64,000 bases of DNA from Sciurus carolinensis (GCF_902686445.1 NC_062215.1:32200750-32264749), one strand, 5' to 3'; shown: positions 11,531 through 23,150, counted from the stretch's first letter. The notes: generated by a model not told the origin, from the letters alone. Made by a program: numbers and translations.

Positions 11531-13600
11531 GGTGGGGACATGATGAGTCTTGATGGCATGTGTGTTCATGCCCCCGCTTAGCCTGACAGCCTCTCTGGCG
11601 GGGAGCAGGGGTCCCCGACTTCTCTCGTCTTGGAGACTGAGTCTTGGTCAAGAACTGTAACCAGAGTTTGCACTCAGGAGCATCATCAGTCCCAGGCCTA
11701 CTGCTTTGGGGTCAGCAGAACTTCACTGCAAAATGTTGATGTAGTTCCCAGGACTGTGTCATGTTGGAGTCGATTGCCACCTAGGTCCTTCTCAACCCTG
11801 GGTGCTAAGTATCCATAGCAGGAGAGCTTGCCTGAATGGGCCAAGACTCTCGGAGCTGGGGACAGGAATCATGTTTCCCAGTCTCTGCACGCTGGGCCTG
11901 TGCATTTACTGGGATCCCACTGGAGAGTTCCTGTTAGGAAGGAAGGAAAAGAAATTTAACAGCATCCTGTCCCAAGGCCCAGGGTTGTAAGTAGGGCCAG
12001 ACTGACCACCTCTGCCAAGTTCACCGTTTCTCTAGGCAGAATTGGACTCCAGATGGAGAGCTGGCTATTTCCCTAGTGCCACATTTCTCCAAGGACTCAA
12101 GAGCCGTTAGAAAACACAGGGGCTTCAGAACCAAATAGATGGAGCAGCTGCTGAATTAAACATTTCCTACATGCAGGACTTCACAGAGCTGTTACTAAGC
12201 CTCTTCCTGTTCTAAGACTTCAGAGTCCCCAGCTGTGCCATGATCGGAGTTATTTGAATGTTCTTAACATCTCTACCACTGTCTTCAGTTACTTTTCTCC
12301 TAGACACCCTAGGTCCTAACAGAATAGATTTCCCTCTGGAAAACCAAGTAACTCAGTAAATATCAGGAAGTCATATGAATTCTGATTTGGTAGATTAAAG
12401 TCAGATATGTCTGTGTCAATCTGACATAATCAGACATCATATGGCGTATATATAAATAAAATAGACCTCCTTGACTTACTTTTGTGTGTGTGTATTTACA
12501 TGTGTGTACATATGTGCAGAGATACATTCTATATAATATATCAAACCTCCCGGTGATTAGCAGAGCTTCAGGTCAGCCGGAGCCACTAATGCTGTAGTCA
12601 GAAGCACAGACCGTGGGGTCACTGTGCAAGTTCTGGTTAGCTTTTGGAAGCTGGCAAAACTTTGCTGGTTGGTGTCTTTTGTAGGAATCAAGGTCTCTGA
12701 CTTGGAACCCTTGGATACATGGATGGGGACCCCTTCTCATATTCTCTTTGTTCCTGCCTCTGAGTGACCAGAAGTCCTGTGACTTTAACCCATAACTCAG
12801 AACAGCTGCTCTGTAAACCCCAGAACATAATTGGGCTCTTAATTGCTCCTGATACTGTGTCTGGAACCAGGTTTGGTGTTTGGTGAGGCACCCTGTGCGG
12901 GCCTCGGGAGGATAATTTGAGAATTCCCTTGCCTGTTCCTGCGCTGTGGTTGCCGGGCACCTGGCGAGTGTGTTGGGTTGTTTGCTTTGGGTAACTATGG
13001 CAGCTCCTTTTAATTGCCACCAGATCATTTTGGCCCAGTCTCAGCTCTGGTGGTTTCGCTGCATTGCTCACAAGAATGCCCACGTCTTTGTTGAGAGCTG
13101 GTTAGAAGCTTCGCAGAGGCAGGCCTGTGCTATTTCATGTTTTCTCCCCGTTTAATGAGTGTTAAGTAAAACTTGTTCCAGGGTATTTATGTGGTGCAGA
13201 AGTTGAAGTCTTTGTGGTGTTCGGGGCCTTGGGCTAAGTGTCTCTCACAAGCATCCTTGAGACATCCTGCAGTTTGCCTCTGTGGTAAAGTTGAGTCCCT
13301 GTCCTTGTTGGAAATCCTCCCCGCTGTATTCGGGGGGTAGAAGTAGAAAGGAGTGAGGTAAGAGTGCACGGCAGGTGGCAAGGGATGCGGGCAGGGCCAT
13401 TGCCCGAGGTCAGACATTTTAGCAAAGGGCATCAGTGGCCTAGAGATGTGGGGGGAGATCTGTGAGTCATCTGTGGCTTTCGCTCCTCTGATGTCAGAGT
13501 GATACCAGGCCCTGATCCTGGCTTCAGGGCCATCAATCTCCTGTGGTTTCCTGGGAACCATTAGGGTTAAATTGGAACCCTAATGCTCGATGAGAGTGGT
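11530..13600. other. Non-coding sequence with small TG and AT simple tracts
   Basis: The only structure seen is a short TGTG and TATATA-rich patch at about 12430-12545. Two overlapping minus-strand frames (12573-13028 and 12688-13083) have no recognisable domain. Confidence 0.5.
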
Positions 13601-13880
13601 TTTCGGTATCTGCCACCATGTGTTTGTTTATTCTTGCACTAGGAGCCAGGCCCAGTGCTAGGTCCTGGAGACAGGAGACACAGATCTTACCCTTGGGGCC
13701 TCGTGGTAAGACAGAGTCGTGCAGAATCAGGACCAACAGTGTAGCCTGGTCTAGCCTGATGTGTGCGAGAGAAAATACCCAGGAGGCAGAGAAACCATGC
13801 CGAGTTGCAAGGACTCATCGGGGGAGAGCATTAGGGGATGTGAGAACTAGACAGGGGCAGAAGGGACAAGTCACAGTTCT
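13600..13880 (-). mobile_element. L2 LINE 3' fragment, antisense
   Basis: Shows the antisense L2 3' blocks: 'ttgtttattcttgcactagg', 'ggcccagtgctaggtcctgg', 'gacaggagacacagatctta' and 'cttggggcctcgtgg'. Confidence 0.6.
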
Positions 13881-14650
13881 CCTCCTCCCCCAGCAGTGGT
13901 CAGTGATCCAGAGAGACTGAGCAGCAGATGCAGAGACCTTGAGAGGCGACTCAGTATGAATTTGAGACCCATCAGCAGTTCACTATTCCTTGGGCGCACA
14001 GGGAGCAGGGACTGGTGGCCCAGGGAGGAGGTGGGTGTGGCCAGGCCTCCGTGGTGCTGGGAAACTTGTCTTCTGCCACAGGGGAGAGGAGCTGTGGTTT
14101 CTACAGGCCTCACAGGAGGGTCACATTGACCTGGGAAAGGAGGGCTTTCTAGGTAGACGGTGAGACCCGCACACAGAAGGTGAGGGTGACTGAGAGCCCA
14201 GTGTGTTCCTGGGAGGGTGACAGGTGCAGGGTGGTGCTTGGGCAGGTGTCAGGGATGTGCTTGGACTGAAGGACCGGAGATGAGGCAGGAAGCTGTGAGT
14301 TTTCCCTACCTTGCCCCCCATCCTGCCCAGTGCTGAGGACCTCTCTTGCAGAGGCCGTACCCCTCTTTGTGGGTGCTTCAGTGAAGAGCAGATTGGAAGG
14401 TCCTGTAAGCCTGTGGCAGGGACTGAAGTCACCCCTCATCTCAGCCTCCCGTTTCCTCCGAATTGGTAAATTGGTGACCCTCCTGTGACACTTGAGCATG
14501 TACCCCTGGGCTGACTGACTGCTCCCCGCCCTTGACCCAGCCTTGAAGGGACAGCACAGATCACACGAATGCAGCGTCGTCACCTGCTCTTCTCCCAGCT
14601 CTGTGCGTGGCCAGCCTCCTGCCCACTCCCCCAGGGCCACAGGGCCGACC
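13880..14650. other. Non-coding sequence, possibly further degraded L2
   Basis: Some gapped resemblance to inner antisense L2 sequence, such as 'ggtgtcagggatgtgcttgg', is seen but the match is too weak to call. No exon is recognised. Confidence 0.35.
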
Positions 14651-14654
14651 AGGC

Positions 14655-14772
14655 AGCTGTTCACTGGTAATTAGTCAGCCCAGCCTTACAGGTGCAATGA
14701 CTCATTGTCTTAAATTTTAATAAGTACAGAAAAACAGAGTGCTGATTTATTAAAAATTAATCCTCCTAAAAG
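14655..14772. promoter_or_regulatory. AT-rich island with AP-1 heptamer and TAATTA core
   Basis: Contains TAATTA (14668-14673) and a perfect AP-1 heptamer TGACTCA (14698-14704), followed by an A/T-rich run with several TTAA and ATTAA strings. No repeat is recognised. A regulatory role is inferred from motif content only. Confidence 0.35.
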
Positions 14773-14976
14773 GTGGCTCCAGCAGAGGGGATTGGGAGGC
14801 AGGCAGGCAAAGGGAGTGTGTGGGGGACCTCGCCTGCCAGCCCTCCTGCCGTGGGAACAGCGGCACAGCCTGCACCCTCGCCGGCCAAGGTCGGGCTGAA
14901 GGAGATGGCAGCTCTGTGCGGATTTCCCCTCTCGCCCTCCCTGCTCCCTTCCTCTTGCCTTCCCTCCCTCTTCTCT

Positions 14977-15425
14977 GTTACTTTGCAAGAGATGCCATAA
15001 CAAAGTTCCAGAAACGAAGTGGCCTCAGCTACAGAATGATTTTCCTCACGGTCCTGGAGGCTGGAAGCGAGTCCGAGTTGTGGGCCAGGCCATGAAGGGC
15101 TCCGGTGCCGTGCCTCTTCCGCTGCTGGTGGTCACCGGCCATTGGTTGTTCCCTGGCTGATAGATGGCGCTGCCTCAGTCTCTGCTTCATCTTCACATGG
15201 CCTTCCGCCCCTGTGCCTGTCTGCGTGCATGACAAACTCCCCTTTTCTGAAAGGACCCCAGTCGTATTCGATCAGGGTTCTCCCCTACTCCAGAATGACC
15301 TCATTTTAACATAACTAATTACATGGGGCCTCTTGCAACAACCCTGTATTCAAATAAGGTCACTTCCTGATGTCCTGGGGGCTGGGGATCGCAGCACACC
15401 AGCCTATGCCACCCTCGTCCCTTCT
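14977..15425 (-). mobile_element. MaLR/MLT1-like LTR, antisense
   Basis: Antisense copy of an ancient MaLR-type LTR: a 'gatgccataacaaagttcc' start, 'cacggtcctggaggctggaag', 'cttcacatggccttccg', 'aatgacctcattttaaca' and 'caaataaggtcacttcctg' appear in the expected order. No internal retroviral genes are seen, so this is a solitary LTR. The subfamily is not resolved. Confidence 0.7.
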
Positions 15426-16670
15426 TGTTCCCTCCTCTGCCTTCCCAGCTCCCTCTCCTTCTCTCACATTCTGTTCCCTCTGACCTTTTTCTGTCCCCGT
15501 CTCTCTCCTGTCACCTCCCCTGACCTAACCTTCTTGGTTCACCATATTTTTGGAGTCTCAGCCATTCAGCAACCTCCAGGTGCTCCTGCCACTCTCAAAA
15601 CTTTTCTCTCTGGATTTTGAAGAAGTCCCCTGTCTGGTGTTCAGTTCCAAGCAAGGCTACATGGGTATGGGCAGGAAAAAAGGTATCTGTGTGAGTCTGC
15701 ATACTTTAGAGTCTCCTTCTATTGATCAAAAAATATTCCAGCAGAGGGCAGGGACTTCCCCGGAATGAGCCTTATCATTTAAAGCATTTCCTCCTCAGAG
15801 GCAATCCATTTAGGAGAAGCGCAGAGCTAGCCAAGTTGAAATTCAACAAGAGGGGAATGTTGGCCCCCAAGCATCTTGGGCCATTAAGCCTGTAATGTAG
15901 CAGAGGCCTCTGGGTAGCCGGAGTTCCTGCCTCCCTGTTCATTGCCAGGATGCTGCAGTACCCTCCTGCTGCACTTAGTGGCTGGCCTGCCCACGAGCAC
16001 AGACTGCTGCTGTCACTTCTGCCTTGGGCACCTGTGTGATACCAGAGCTGGTGAGAGGCCAGATGGCTGCCCCTTGGATCTCAGTGGGGGTCGTGGGGCC
16101 TCTTGCCACACGTTTCAGGTGGTAGGAACGGCGGTTTTTATGGCAATGAGCATCCCTTTCCCTTTGTGCAGCTTGGTGGACCCCAGAGCTGAACTCCAGA
16201 GTGCCCCAGACAGACACCTGGATCCAGTCAGCCTCTCCTCAGCCAAAACCCTGGCCTTCTAGTCGCCAGGGATGGCTTGCTTTCCATCTGGAGTGGGCAT
16301 CGTGGATGGAGGAGTTAAGGGTGACAGGCAGGTTGGGTAGAACCTTTGTCTGACTAGGACAAATAGTTTTGAAATGACTTGAAACAATGTGCTCTTGGGG
16401 AGTTTCCAGCTTGAGTAAAACCTAGAGGCTTCTCAGGGTTTCGAGAAAGCCACCCCCTTTCAAACTTGTCACCAGTTTCAGTCTCTCCCGCCCCTAGGCC
16501 TGGGACTCTCCCACTAAGGCTGCCTTCGGTCCAGACCCCAGTCACCCACCACCCAGGCCTCCTCTCTGGCAGCTTCAATGTTTTTCCATGAACATGACCT
16601 CGCATGGTCACGCTGTGACCTGGCTTTCCAGCCCTTTCCAGTTCAGTTCTGCCCACCGCTTTTCCCTCTT
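15425..16670. other. Non-coding sequence, pyrimidine-rich near 15.4-15.6 kb
   Basis: A strongly pyrimidine-rich strand runs from about 15410 to 15540. No splice-paired exon follows it. Open frames up to 106 codons are unremarkable. Confidence 0.45.
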
Positions 16671-16988
16671 GATCTCTGTGGTCTCACAGTGTGATCCCGC
16701 TATCCCAGGACCCTAGTCTGCCCCAGGGCCCAGATAGCATATCCAGTGTGCCCGGTATAGACTGGCTTCTTCCTAATCCAGTCAGGCTCAACCCATCCTT
16801 CAGCACCAGTTCTGCCCCGTCATCCTCTGTGTGATCCCAACAGGACACACCTCTCCTTTGTCATTCATTTGGCACTTCTGGATTCGGAAGCTGAATACCC
16901 CATATAGCATAGATTATGCCCTGAATATCTTCTGTCTTTATCACCATAAGTTGTCTCTATCTTTCCTCACAAATTTGATTCAGTTTAG
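16670..16988 (+). mobile_element. Possible L2 fragment
   Basis: The 'aacccatccttcagcaccag' block and the following cytosine-rich stretch resemble the L2 segment that normally precedes the 3' end, in sense orientation. Diverged; the boundaries are approximate. Confidence 0.4.
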
Positions 16989-17003
16989 CACACACACACA
17001 CAC
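16989..17003. repeat. Short (CA)n microsatellite
   Basis: Seven and a half uninterrupted CA units. Confidence 0.9.
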
Positions 17004-17057
17004 TCTTAATAAATTTTTTCTGGACTTAAGGTTTTCCTGTCTCCTGGGTTGATAGTT

Positions 17058-17084
17058 GGGGGATGGATGGGGGGAGGGGACGGG
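17058..17084 (+). other. Possible G-quadruplex on plus strand
   Basis: G tracts at 17058-17062, 17069-17074, 17076-17079 and 17082-17084 with loops of six, one and two bases meet the canonical pattern. Confidence 0.55.
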
Positions 17085-17517
17085 AGGCAGGAAAGAAAGA
17101 AGCGACCTTTAGGGGGAAGGGCACAGTTGTCTTAGAAGTGGAAGCACAGTGGAGCAACAGGCCACATTTCCAGAGATGGTCGGCTCTCAAGCAGAGGGTC
17201 CAATGAGTCCTGTAGGGTTCACTCCATTTCTTGGAGGAAGGATGCAAAGAATAGGGCAGCTGGTTCGTCCCTGGTGTGGGCCAGCCTCTTTTGCCGGAAG
17301 GAGGAGATGGGTCAGGTGGGCCGCCCTCCCTCACTGGCGCCCCTAGTATACTCTTTGGGACCCTGAGGGCTCCTGGTAGGTCACTCTGTTCTGTCCCTTC
17401 CTCTTTTCCCTGAAACTGGTGCAGTATGTGTCTTGCAGGGCCTCCTCTTGCAGCTTGGCAGGAAGATGCCCGACCTTGCCAGAAAGCCCTTGGTTCTGAG
17501 TAGAGAGCATCCCTCTC

Positions 17518-17589
17518 TGGGGATGGGGCTGTAGTTCAGTGGTAGCCTGGCATTCACCGGAGATTGACCCTGAGATCGATCTCAACACT
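17518..17589 (+). mobile_element. Diverged ID-like SINE
   Basis: The 'gggatggggctgtagttcag' head and 'tggtag' match the ID 5' half. The 3' half ('gaccctgagatcgatctcaac') is a damaged version of the B-box region. It passes directly into a purine tract that may derive from its tail. Confidence 0.65.
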
Positions 17590-17668
17590 GAAAAAGAAGG
17601 GAGAGGGAGAGAGGGAGGGAAGGAAGAAGGCATGGAAAGAAGGAGAGAGAAAAGGAGGAAGAAAAAAA
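17590..17668. repeat. Purine tract, (GGGA)/(GGAA)-rich
   Basis: Nearly 80 bases made of G and A with only two or three pyrimidines, in irregular GGGA, GGAA and GAGA units. Long homopurine tracts can adopt triplex structures; this is inference. Confidence 0.85.
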
Positions 17669-18460
17669 CCTGTCTGTCCCCATTGTTAGATATGACAGAG
17701 CCCGTGCTAGCGTGCACCTGGTGTGAGATAGTGTATGAGAAAGCGTGTTGGAGCCTCCCCGGGGGGTGGTGTGGCTTCCTTGCTGCCTACTGGCAGTTGC
17801 CATCTGATACCTCCTCTGGGGAATGCCCCCCATCTTGGACTACCTGAATGTATCCCCTAGCCAGAAAAAAAAAAAAGAATTCTCCCATGGCACCCCCAGG
17901 AATAGTAGGCCTGAGCTGAGCTGTTACCCTTTCATTCTGTCATATATCTGTTTAGCTTGATGAGGTGACTGGTTCTAGCAGAGAAGAGGCAACTTGCTGG
18001 GACAAAAACCATTCCTGAGACACATAACAGATGTCCCTCTCAAAGGCAGAGGTCCTCCTGGACCCTTTTCCTTGAGGTAGACACCAGTCTGGGTCATATC
18101 GGAAGCTGCCTTGTTCTTTGTGCTATGGAATAAGTTGCTCTTGAAGCCAAGCATCAGTTGGACTTTGGGGTCCTGGGGTGAAATGAGGGTGGGGAAGAGA
18201 GACCGGATCCTGGTGGACGGCAGGCCTTATCCAAGCTAGACCATAATTCAGGTCTTATCCAAAACCCACGATGTGCGGGGCAGGTGTGGTCCTGTCCTTC
18301 AGAGGCCCCAGAAGGTCCTGTAGGCATTGGAGTGGGCCCAGGCCCTGTCCTTTGAGCCTGGGTGCCCATCCCTTCCTGCAGTCCAGCCCCTTCTCCCCGC
18401 TGCACCCCTGGGGTCCGAGCCGCAGAGCAGCCCAGGCTGTACTTAGCAGCTCATCCATTT
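17668..18460. other. Non-coding sequence, nothing recognised
   Basis: A short A-run lies near 17865. A weak antisense L2 resemblance around 18260-18320 ('cgatgtgcggggcaggtg') is too slight to annotate separately. Confidence 0.45.
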
Positions 18461-18464
18461 CTTT

Positions 18465-18690
18465 AAGACCTGAGAATGCTGAAGAAGATGAAGCGTTATT
18501 GCGATGCTTTTAGAGAGCATTCGCTCAGCTCCGAGCCCCATAGAAGGTTTCCAAAGTCTATTAGGCGGCAAATGCTTTCATGGCTTTGGAATCATAAGGT
18601 TGATTTGAAAAATTGGCACCTAATGGCTTACAACTGGAATAAATTTCCTGAAATTGGACCTCGGAGGGAGAGTTGGGTGCGCACACGGGG
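18465..18690. promoter_or_regulatory. Repeat-free island; candidate conserved non-coding element
   Basis: No repeat similarity, sharply different from the GC-rich flanks. A 93-codon plus-strand frame starts at 18476 and crosses the island, but it runs on into unrelated GC-rich sequence and has no recognisable domain, so non-coding function is preferred. Confidence 0.3.
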
Positions 18691-18889
18691 GTCTCTCCCC
18701 AGCTCGGTGCACACAGCTCTCTGCAAAGGTGCCGCCGGCCACCTCCACGAGGAATAGGAGGCCCCTTGAATTCGGCGGAGAGGCCCTGTCAGTCTTCATT
18801 TCTCAGTTTGGACTCAACATGTAGTGGCAGGGACGGTGGGGAGGCTCCAAACTGGAATTTCTCCCCACTGGCCTTTAAAAGACCAGGGC

Positions 18890-19260
18890 CTGAGAATTCC
18901 TGAAAAATTAATGGGGTCTCTGTGGGTTCTTTACACTTGCTGGTAACCTGGCCTCTCACAGGCCCACAGTGGCGGTGCAGCATAATAGCTGCTCAGCAGC
19001 CGGTCTTTTGTATGCAAATATGACCTAAAGAAGTGCGGGAGGCAGCGGTCCATTGTTGCCCAAGACTGGGATTTCAAACAGCCTGGCGGCTTTAAAATAT
19101 CCCAGACAGATATTGAAAATGTCAGCAGCCCGGTTTCCCCACTTACTTCTTACCCGGCTCTCTTCCTCCCTTTGCCACCCACCCTGCCATAAAATATAAT
19201 CAAAAAGCTAGTAAATAATTTAAAGAATTGCCTCAAAGGATTTGCAGACTAGAAAGAGAC
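18890..19260. promoter_or_regulatory. AT-rich island with perfect POU octamer
   Basis: Contains ATGCAAAT (19012-19019), the exact POU-factor octamer, plus A/T-rich runs and a TAAAATATAATC-like stretch near 19190. No repeat is recognised. Regulatory function is inferred. Confidence 0.4.
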
Positions 19261-19908
19261 TCCCTTCTCTGGTTAAAGTTGGGAGAAACTGTTTTCATTT
19301 TTTTCCCCCCCAAGATATTTAAAATATTCAGGAGTGTCCCGCAGGGTCTTGAACTCATAAGTGTCTGCATTTTTCTCACTAGACTCTCATCCCCTCTTTT
19401 CTTTATTGATTTTTTTTTTTTTAAAGTTGCTGTCGGCAACATTTAGGTCCAACTTTCAAATGAAAATCATATTTCAGATACTGGCCTAAGTCAGACCAAC
19501 CTGAGGTCTGTTTCCTTCATCTGAGTTCTGTGCCCCCCTGTTCTTTAGTTTAACGAGAGGGTGGAGTGAGTCTTGGGTGCTGTGATTTTTCATCCTGTTA
19601 ACTCTTTTTGAAGGGAGCAGAAGGGAGTGGGGTGATCTCTTCTATGTGGAGTCACTGTCCAGAAACTTATTCAGCTAGGACTTGCTCACCTTGGGAAGGG
19701 AGAGAGGTGGTCGGGCCTCTGGGGAACCAGAAGCTTAGACTGGGATAAAGGTGTACGGATTGGAAAACCCTCAGATGGACCCAATCCTAACCCCTGCAGA
19801 CAGGCTCTGCCCCGCCAACAAGAACTCTTAGGCAGGGATTTCTGGGTCCAGGAATCTGACTGACCAGGTGCCATGATTGTACCTGGGACATGATAGGTGC
19901 TTGATGAG
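19260..19908. other. Non-coding sequence, nothing recognised
   Basis: Contains a C-run and a T-run (around 19310 and 19410) but no recognised element. No exon is seen. Confidence 0.5.
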
Positions 19909-20115
19909 TATTGGATGGATGGAAGAAATGTGAATGGATAGATAAATGGAAAGGAAGGTAAAAAGGAAAGACAGATGGATGGTTGGGCAGATGGATGGAT
20001 GAAAGGAAGGTCAATTGATGGATGGGTGAACAGGATGGATGAAGGATGGATGAAAGGAAAGACAGGACAGATGCATAGAGGGGTGGTGGGTGATGGATGG
20101 ACTGAAGGGAGGATG
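19908..20115. repeat. Degenerate (TGGA)n simple repeat
   Basis: About 200 bases of GATG and TGGA units interrupted by AAGGAAAG-type variants. The low-complexity minus-strand frames over it (rich in HPS, FIHPS and LPSF strings) are products of the repeat, not genes. Confidence 0.9.
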
Positions 20116-20529
20116 GAGAGTTGGTAGGTAGTTGGTGCCCCTGTAGTATTAGTTCCCTCATTCTGTACCCAACCAAAGGACATTCCTTGGGCCTGTTCCT
20201 GGAAAGCTGGGGAGAGGTGACCTGGACATCACTGCTAAGAACTTGGACATCATCTCTCCTCCTTGAGTACTTATAGCTGCCTTGACTGACTGACCATGCT
20301 CATGGTGAAAGTGTGTACTTGTCCCCCTGCCCCTCTGCCCCTTCCCTCTGTGAGAGGACCTGCACGCCAACACACTCTGACTCATGGCTGGGGTATTGGT
20401 GGTCTCTGCCAAAGAGCCAGATGTGGGTTCAAACAACAAAGGTCACCTTGGGCAGTGTGCTCTGCTGGCCTCGACAGTCTCTTCAATCTGGGAGTGTGGA
20501 GTAGAATGGACCAGGGCCCAGGCTCTCTA

Positions 20530-20740
20530 GAGGCCAGTGAAGCTGCCTTTGGATCCCTGGTACCCCCCTTTAGTTCTTGTGTGACTTTAGGTGAGCTGTG
20601 TAACTTCTTGGAGCCTCAGTTTCCTCATCTGTAAAACGGGAGAGGGAGTCTCTTCCTAAGGTTGTTGTGAGGATTCAGTGAGGTGGTGCACAGAGGCCTT
20701 GGAAACCAGCAGCAGTCCAGCACATTGCATGTAAATGTGA
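20530..20740 (+). mobile_element. MIR SINE
   Basis: Shows 'tgtgactttaggtgagctgt', 'gagcctcagtttcctcatctg', 'taaaacggg' and 'ggttgttgtgaggattcagtg' in order: a well preserved MIR core. Confidence 0.88.
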
Positions 20741-21365
20741 CCTGCACAGCATTTATTTTTATGGAGGGTAGGGGAACCCGATGTCTCCTAGGAAGAGGTG
20801 TGAAGAGTCCTCGGCTGCTGAGATGATGTTTGGGCACGAAGCTTGCCAGGGTGCCCTGGGCTATCACCAGGGATCTGTGTCTGTTGCTGGCTGCCCAGAC
20901 ATGGACCTCCCAGGCCTGATCTGAGCATCCTGTATGCTCCAAGGCTGTTGCTCTGCAGCAGAGAGGAGGATAGCGAGCTCTGGGAAGATACTAGAAGGGG
21001 CCTTGAGAGGGGTCCTTAGCTCACTTATTGTCTCTTTGAAACTGAGTCTTTTCCTCTCTCCTTTTGTTCTTATAAAGGATTTTCTGACAGTTTCTCCTTC
21101 CTTGAAAGCTAAGACCCTGGATTCTCTCCCAGCAGTCATTGTGCGTGCCCCTTGGGGAGAGACCCCAACATGACTACCCAGCACCAACTCTCCCCTTTGT
21201 TTCTGCCTCAGAGGGAGGCTGCTCTTGAGGTTGGTGTCCACCTCAGGAGACCATGGCCAGTCCCAGAACCCTCCAGTGCTCCAAGATCCAGAACAACCCT
21301 GGTCTTATTGGCTCTGAGGATTCTTCCAGAAAGACAGAAGTTCTGAACTCCTGCTGAGTTTCCCG
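20740..21365. other. Non-coding sequence, nothing recognised
   Basis: No repeat or exon is identified. Open frames up to 125 codons on the minus strand have no domain. Confidence 0.5.
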
Positions 21366-21610
21366 GCTCCATTCATTTCGTTTCTATTTTAAAGTCCTTA
21401 AGAAGGGAGGTGTGAAGTCCATGATCTGTAAGCATAAAGGATTTTTAAACTAAACAAGAAAACCAATTATTTTTCTAACTGCTTTACTCCTTCAAATCTT
21501 TCACTGTAATGGAGATTTAGAACCCATCACAGTTGGGCTATTATTTCTGTGTAAACAGTGTCATGCCCTATTGCACCAAGCAAACAGTCAATTTTTTCCA
21601 TTACACTTAG
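21365..21610. promoter_or_regulatory. AT-rich, repeat-free island; candidate conserved non-coding element
   Basis: A/T-rich unique sequence with ACAAT, AAACAA and ATTATT strings typical of SOX and FOX sites. Function is inferred from composition. Confidence 0.25.
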
Positions 21611-22124
21611 ACACAGATGACAAGGGTGCCGAACCAGTGGTCTGTTGAGCAGCTTTGAGTTGATAGAGCGTGCGTGACTGTGGCCGGTGCTGAGGAAAGG
21701 GTTAAGGCTTGCAGGGGCTTTCCGTTCTTACCCAGGGGTCACGTCTCTTCCTCTACATCTGTGTTAATCTTCGTGCTCTGGTCTGTGAGCCTCCCATGTG
21801 CAGAACAGGGAGGTTAGGGACAAGGAAGAGTTGATGGGGTGCTAGGACCCCAAGGGGAAGGACTGGAGGTGCAGTCGTTATTTAAAGGGTGGGATGGAGC
21901 ACATCTCCAGCGCTCTTGGTGGAACTTCTCAAGTGCACATCTGATTTTTGCATTCCACACCGGGATAGGATCCAGATAGCCGTGTGGCCACCTCCTGTCC
22001 TGGGCCATTTGCCTGCACCTCTTTGCTCCTCGGCCGGTAGCCCTCCTGTAGCTTCTGGCGATGCTGTGTTGCACCTGGCCCTTCTGCTGTCCAGAACTTT
22101 TCTTCCCGCCTCTCCTCCAGCCTT

Positions 22125-22310
22125 CTTGGGTTCAAATCTCAACCCCACCCCTGTCACCTGGGCAAGTCACTTAAACTCTCTGGGCCTTAGTGCCCTTATT
22201 TGCAAAACAGTCAATAAAAGTGCCTCTTGGACTGGTCTGTTACATTCATTTGAGGTAATAGTTAAGGTGAAATGCACAGAGTCTGGTACCATGACCATTA
22301 GGTAGGTGAG
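22125..22310 (+). mobile_element. MIR SINE
   Basis: Contains 'ttgggttcaaatctcaaccc', 'gtcacctgggcaagtcactt', 'aaactctctgggccttag' and the 'gcacagagtctggtacc' end: a good MIR match. Confidence 0.88.
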
Positions 22311-22624
22311 GCCTATTGGTACTCTCTTTATGGTGCTTCTGCTCCTTTGGCCCAGCTGGCGCTTGCTTCCGGCCCTTTAAAGGCCCCGCTTAGAGCAAAG
22401 TTTGGGGCCTTCATGAGGGAAGTGTTTGTACCTGGTGCTGGACCCTCTGGGTGGTAGCTGTCCTTTTGGCCAAGTGGCCCCTGACCCTATCACCCCACAC
22501 CCTCATTTGTACCACCAACCTGACCTCTGGGGCGCTTGAATTTATGCCTTCTTTCTATATTAATTTAGCTCAGTCCAGGGCTTCTCACAAACCGGCTCTG
22601 CTAATAGACTCGACCAGTCAATCT

Positions 22625-22860
22625 AAGGCATTTATGGAACCCCTTCTGTGTCCAAGTACTGTACTCACAGATGACCTGTTTGTCACAAATGCCTTTGGTC
22701 TGACCCCTTATCCTACCAGGTAAGCCTTGCTCCTATTCTTCTTCCTTTTTTCTGATGAGGAAATTGAGCTGGGCAGTAGCTCAAGGCATGCGACTGCAGG
22801 GGGCGATGCGGCTTCAAGGCAAATACTTGATTTGTGCAGTGGACTTCAAGGTTCGTCCAC
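22625..22860 (-). mobile_element. MIR SINE, antisense
   Basis: Antisense MIR pattern: a 'ctgtgtccaagtactgtactc' relative, then 'tctgatgaggaaattgagc' and 'gcagtagctcaagg'. Confidence 0.6.
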
Positions 22861-22986
22861 TCATGCCCCAGATCACTGGCTTCCTGGGAAGCCATGAGCA
22901 TCTGGAGGGGAGGGAGGGGAGATGTTCTCAGCCACAGATGCTTGGTCCCTTTCTCTCTTGGAACCTTAGAGGCTTGTCCCGCAGAT

Positions 22987-22987
<1 letters not shown>

Positions 22988-23017
<30 letters not shown>

Positions 23018-23137
23018 TATATTTATTTATTTTTTTTAATTGTATACCAATGGGATACATGTTGTTTCTCTATTTGTACATAGAGTCAAGGCATACCATT
23101 TGTGTAATCATACGTTTACATAGGGCAATGATGTTAT
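22988..23137 (-). mobile_element. L1 3'-end fragment with target-site duplication
   Basis: A long T run (complement of a poly-A tail) is followed by sequence resembling the squirrel L1 3' terminus ('gatacatgttgtttctct', 'catacgtttacatagggc'). The insert is bracketed by GTCCCGCAGATCTT (22976-22989) and GTCCCGCGGATCTT (23138-23151), a duplication with one mismatch. It is a strongly 5'-truncated insertion with no open frame. Confidence 0.82.
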
Positions 23138-23150
23138 GTCCCGCGGATCT

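Noticed and set aside
18476..18757. 93-codon plus-strand frame in the 18.5 kb island
   Set aside because: It passes from a repeat-free island into GC-rich sequence without a change in character expected of an exon, and has no domain. Listed as worth a codon-level check.
19686..20183. Minus-strand frame rich in HPS and FIHPS repeats
   Set aside because: It is the translation of the degenerate TGGA simple repeat.
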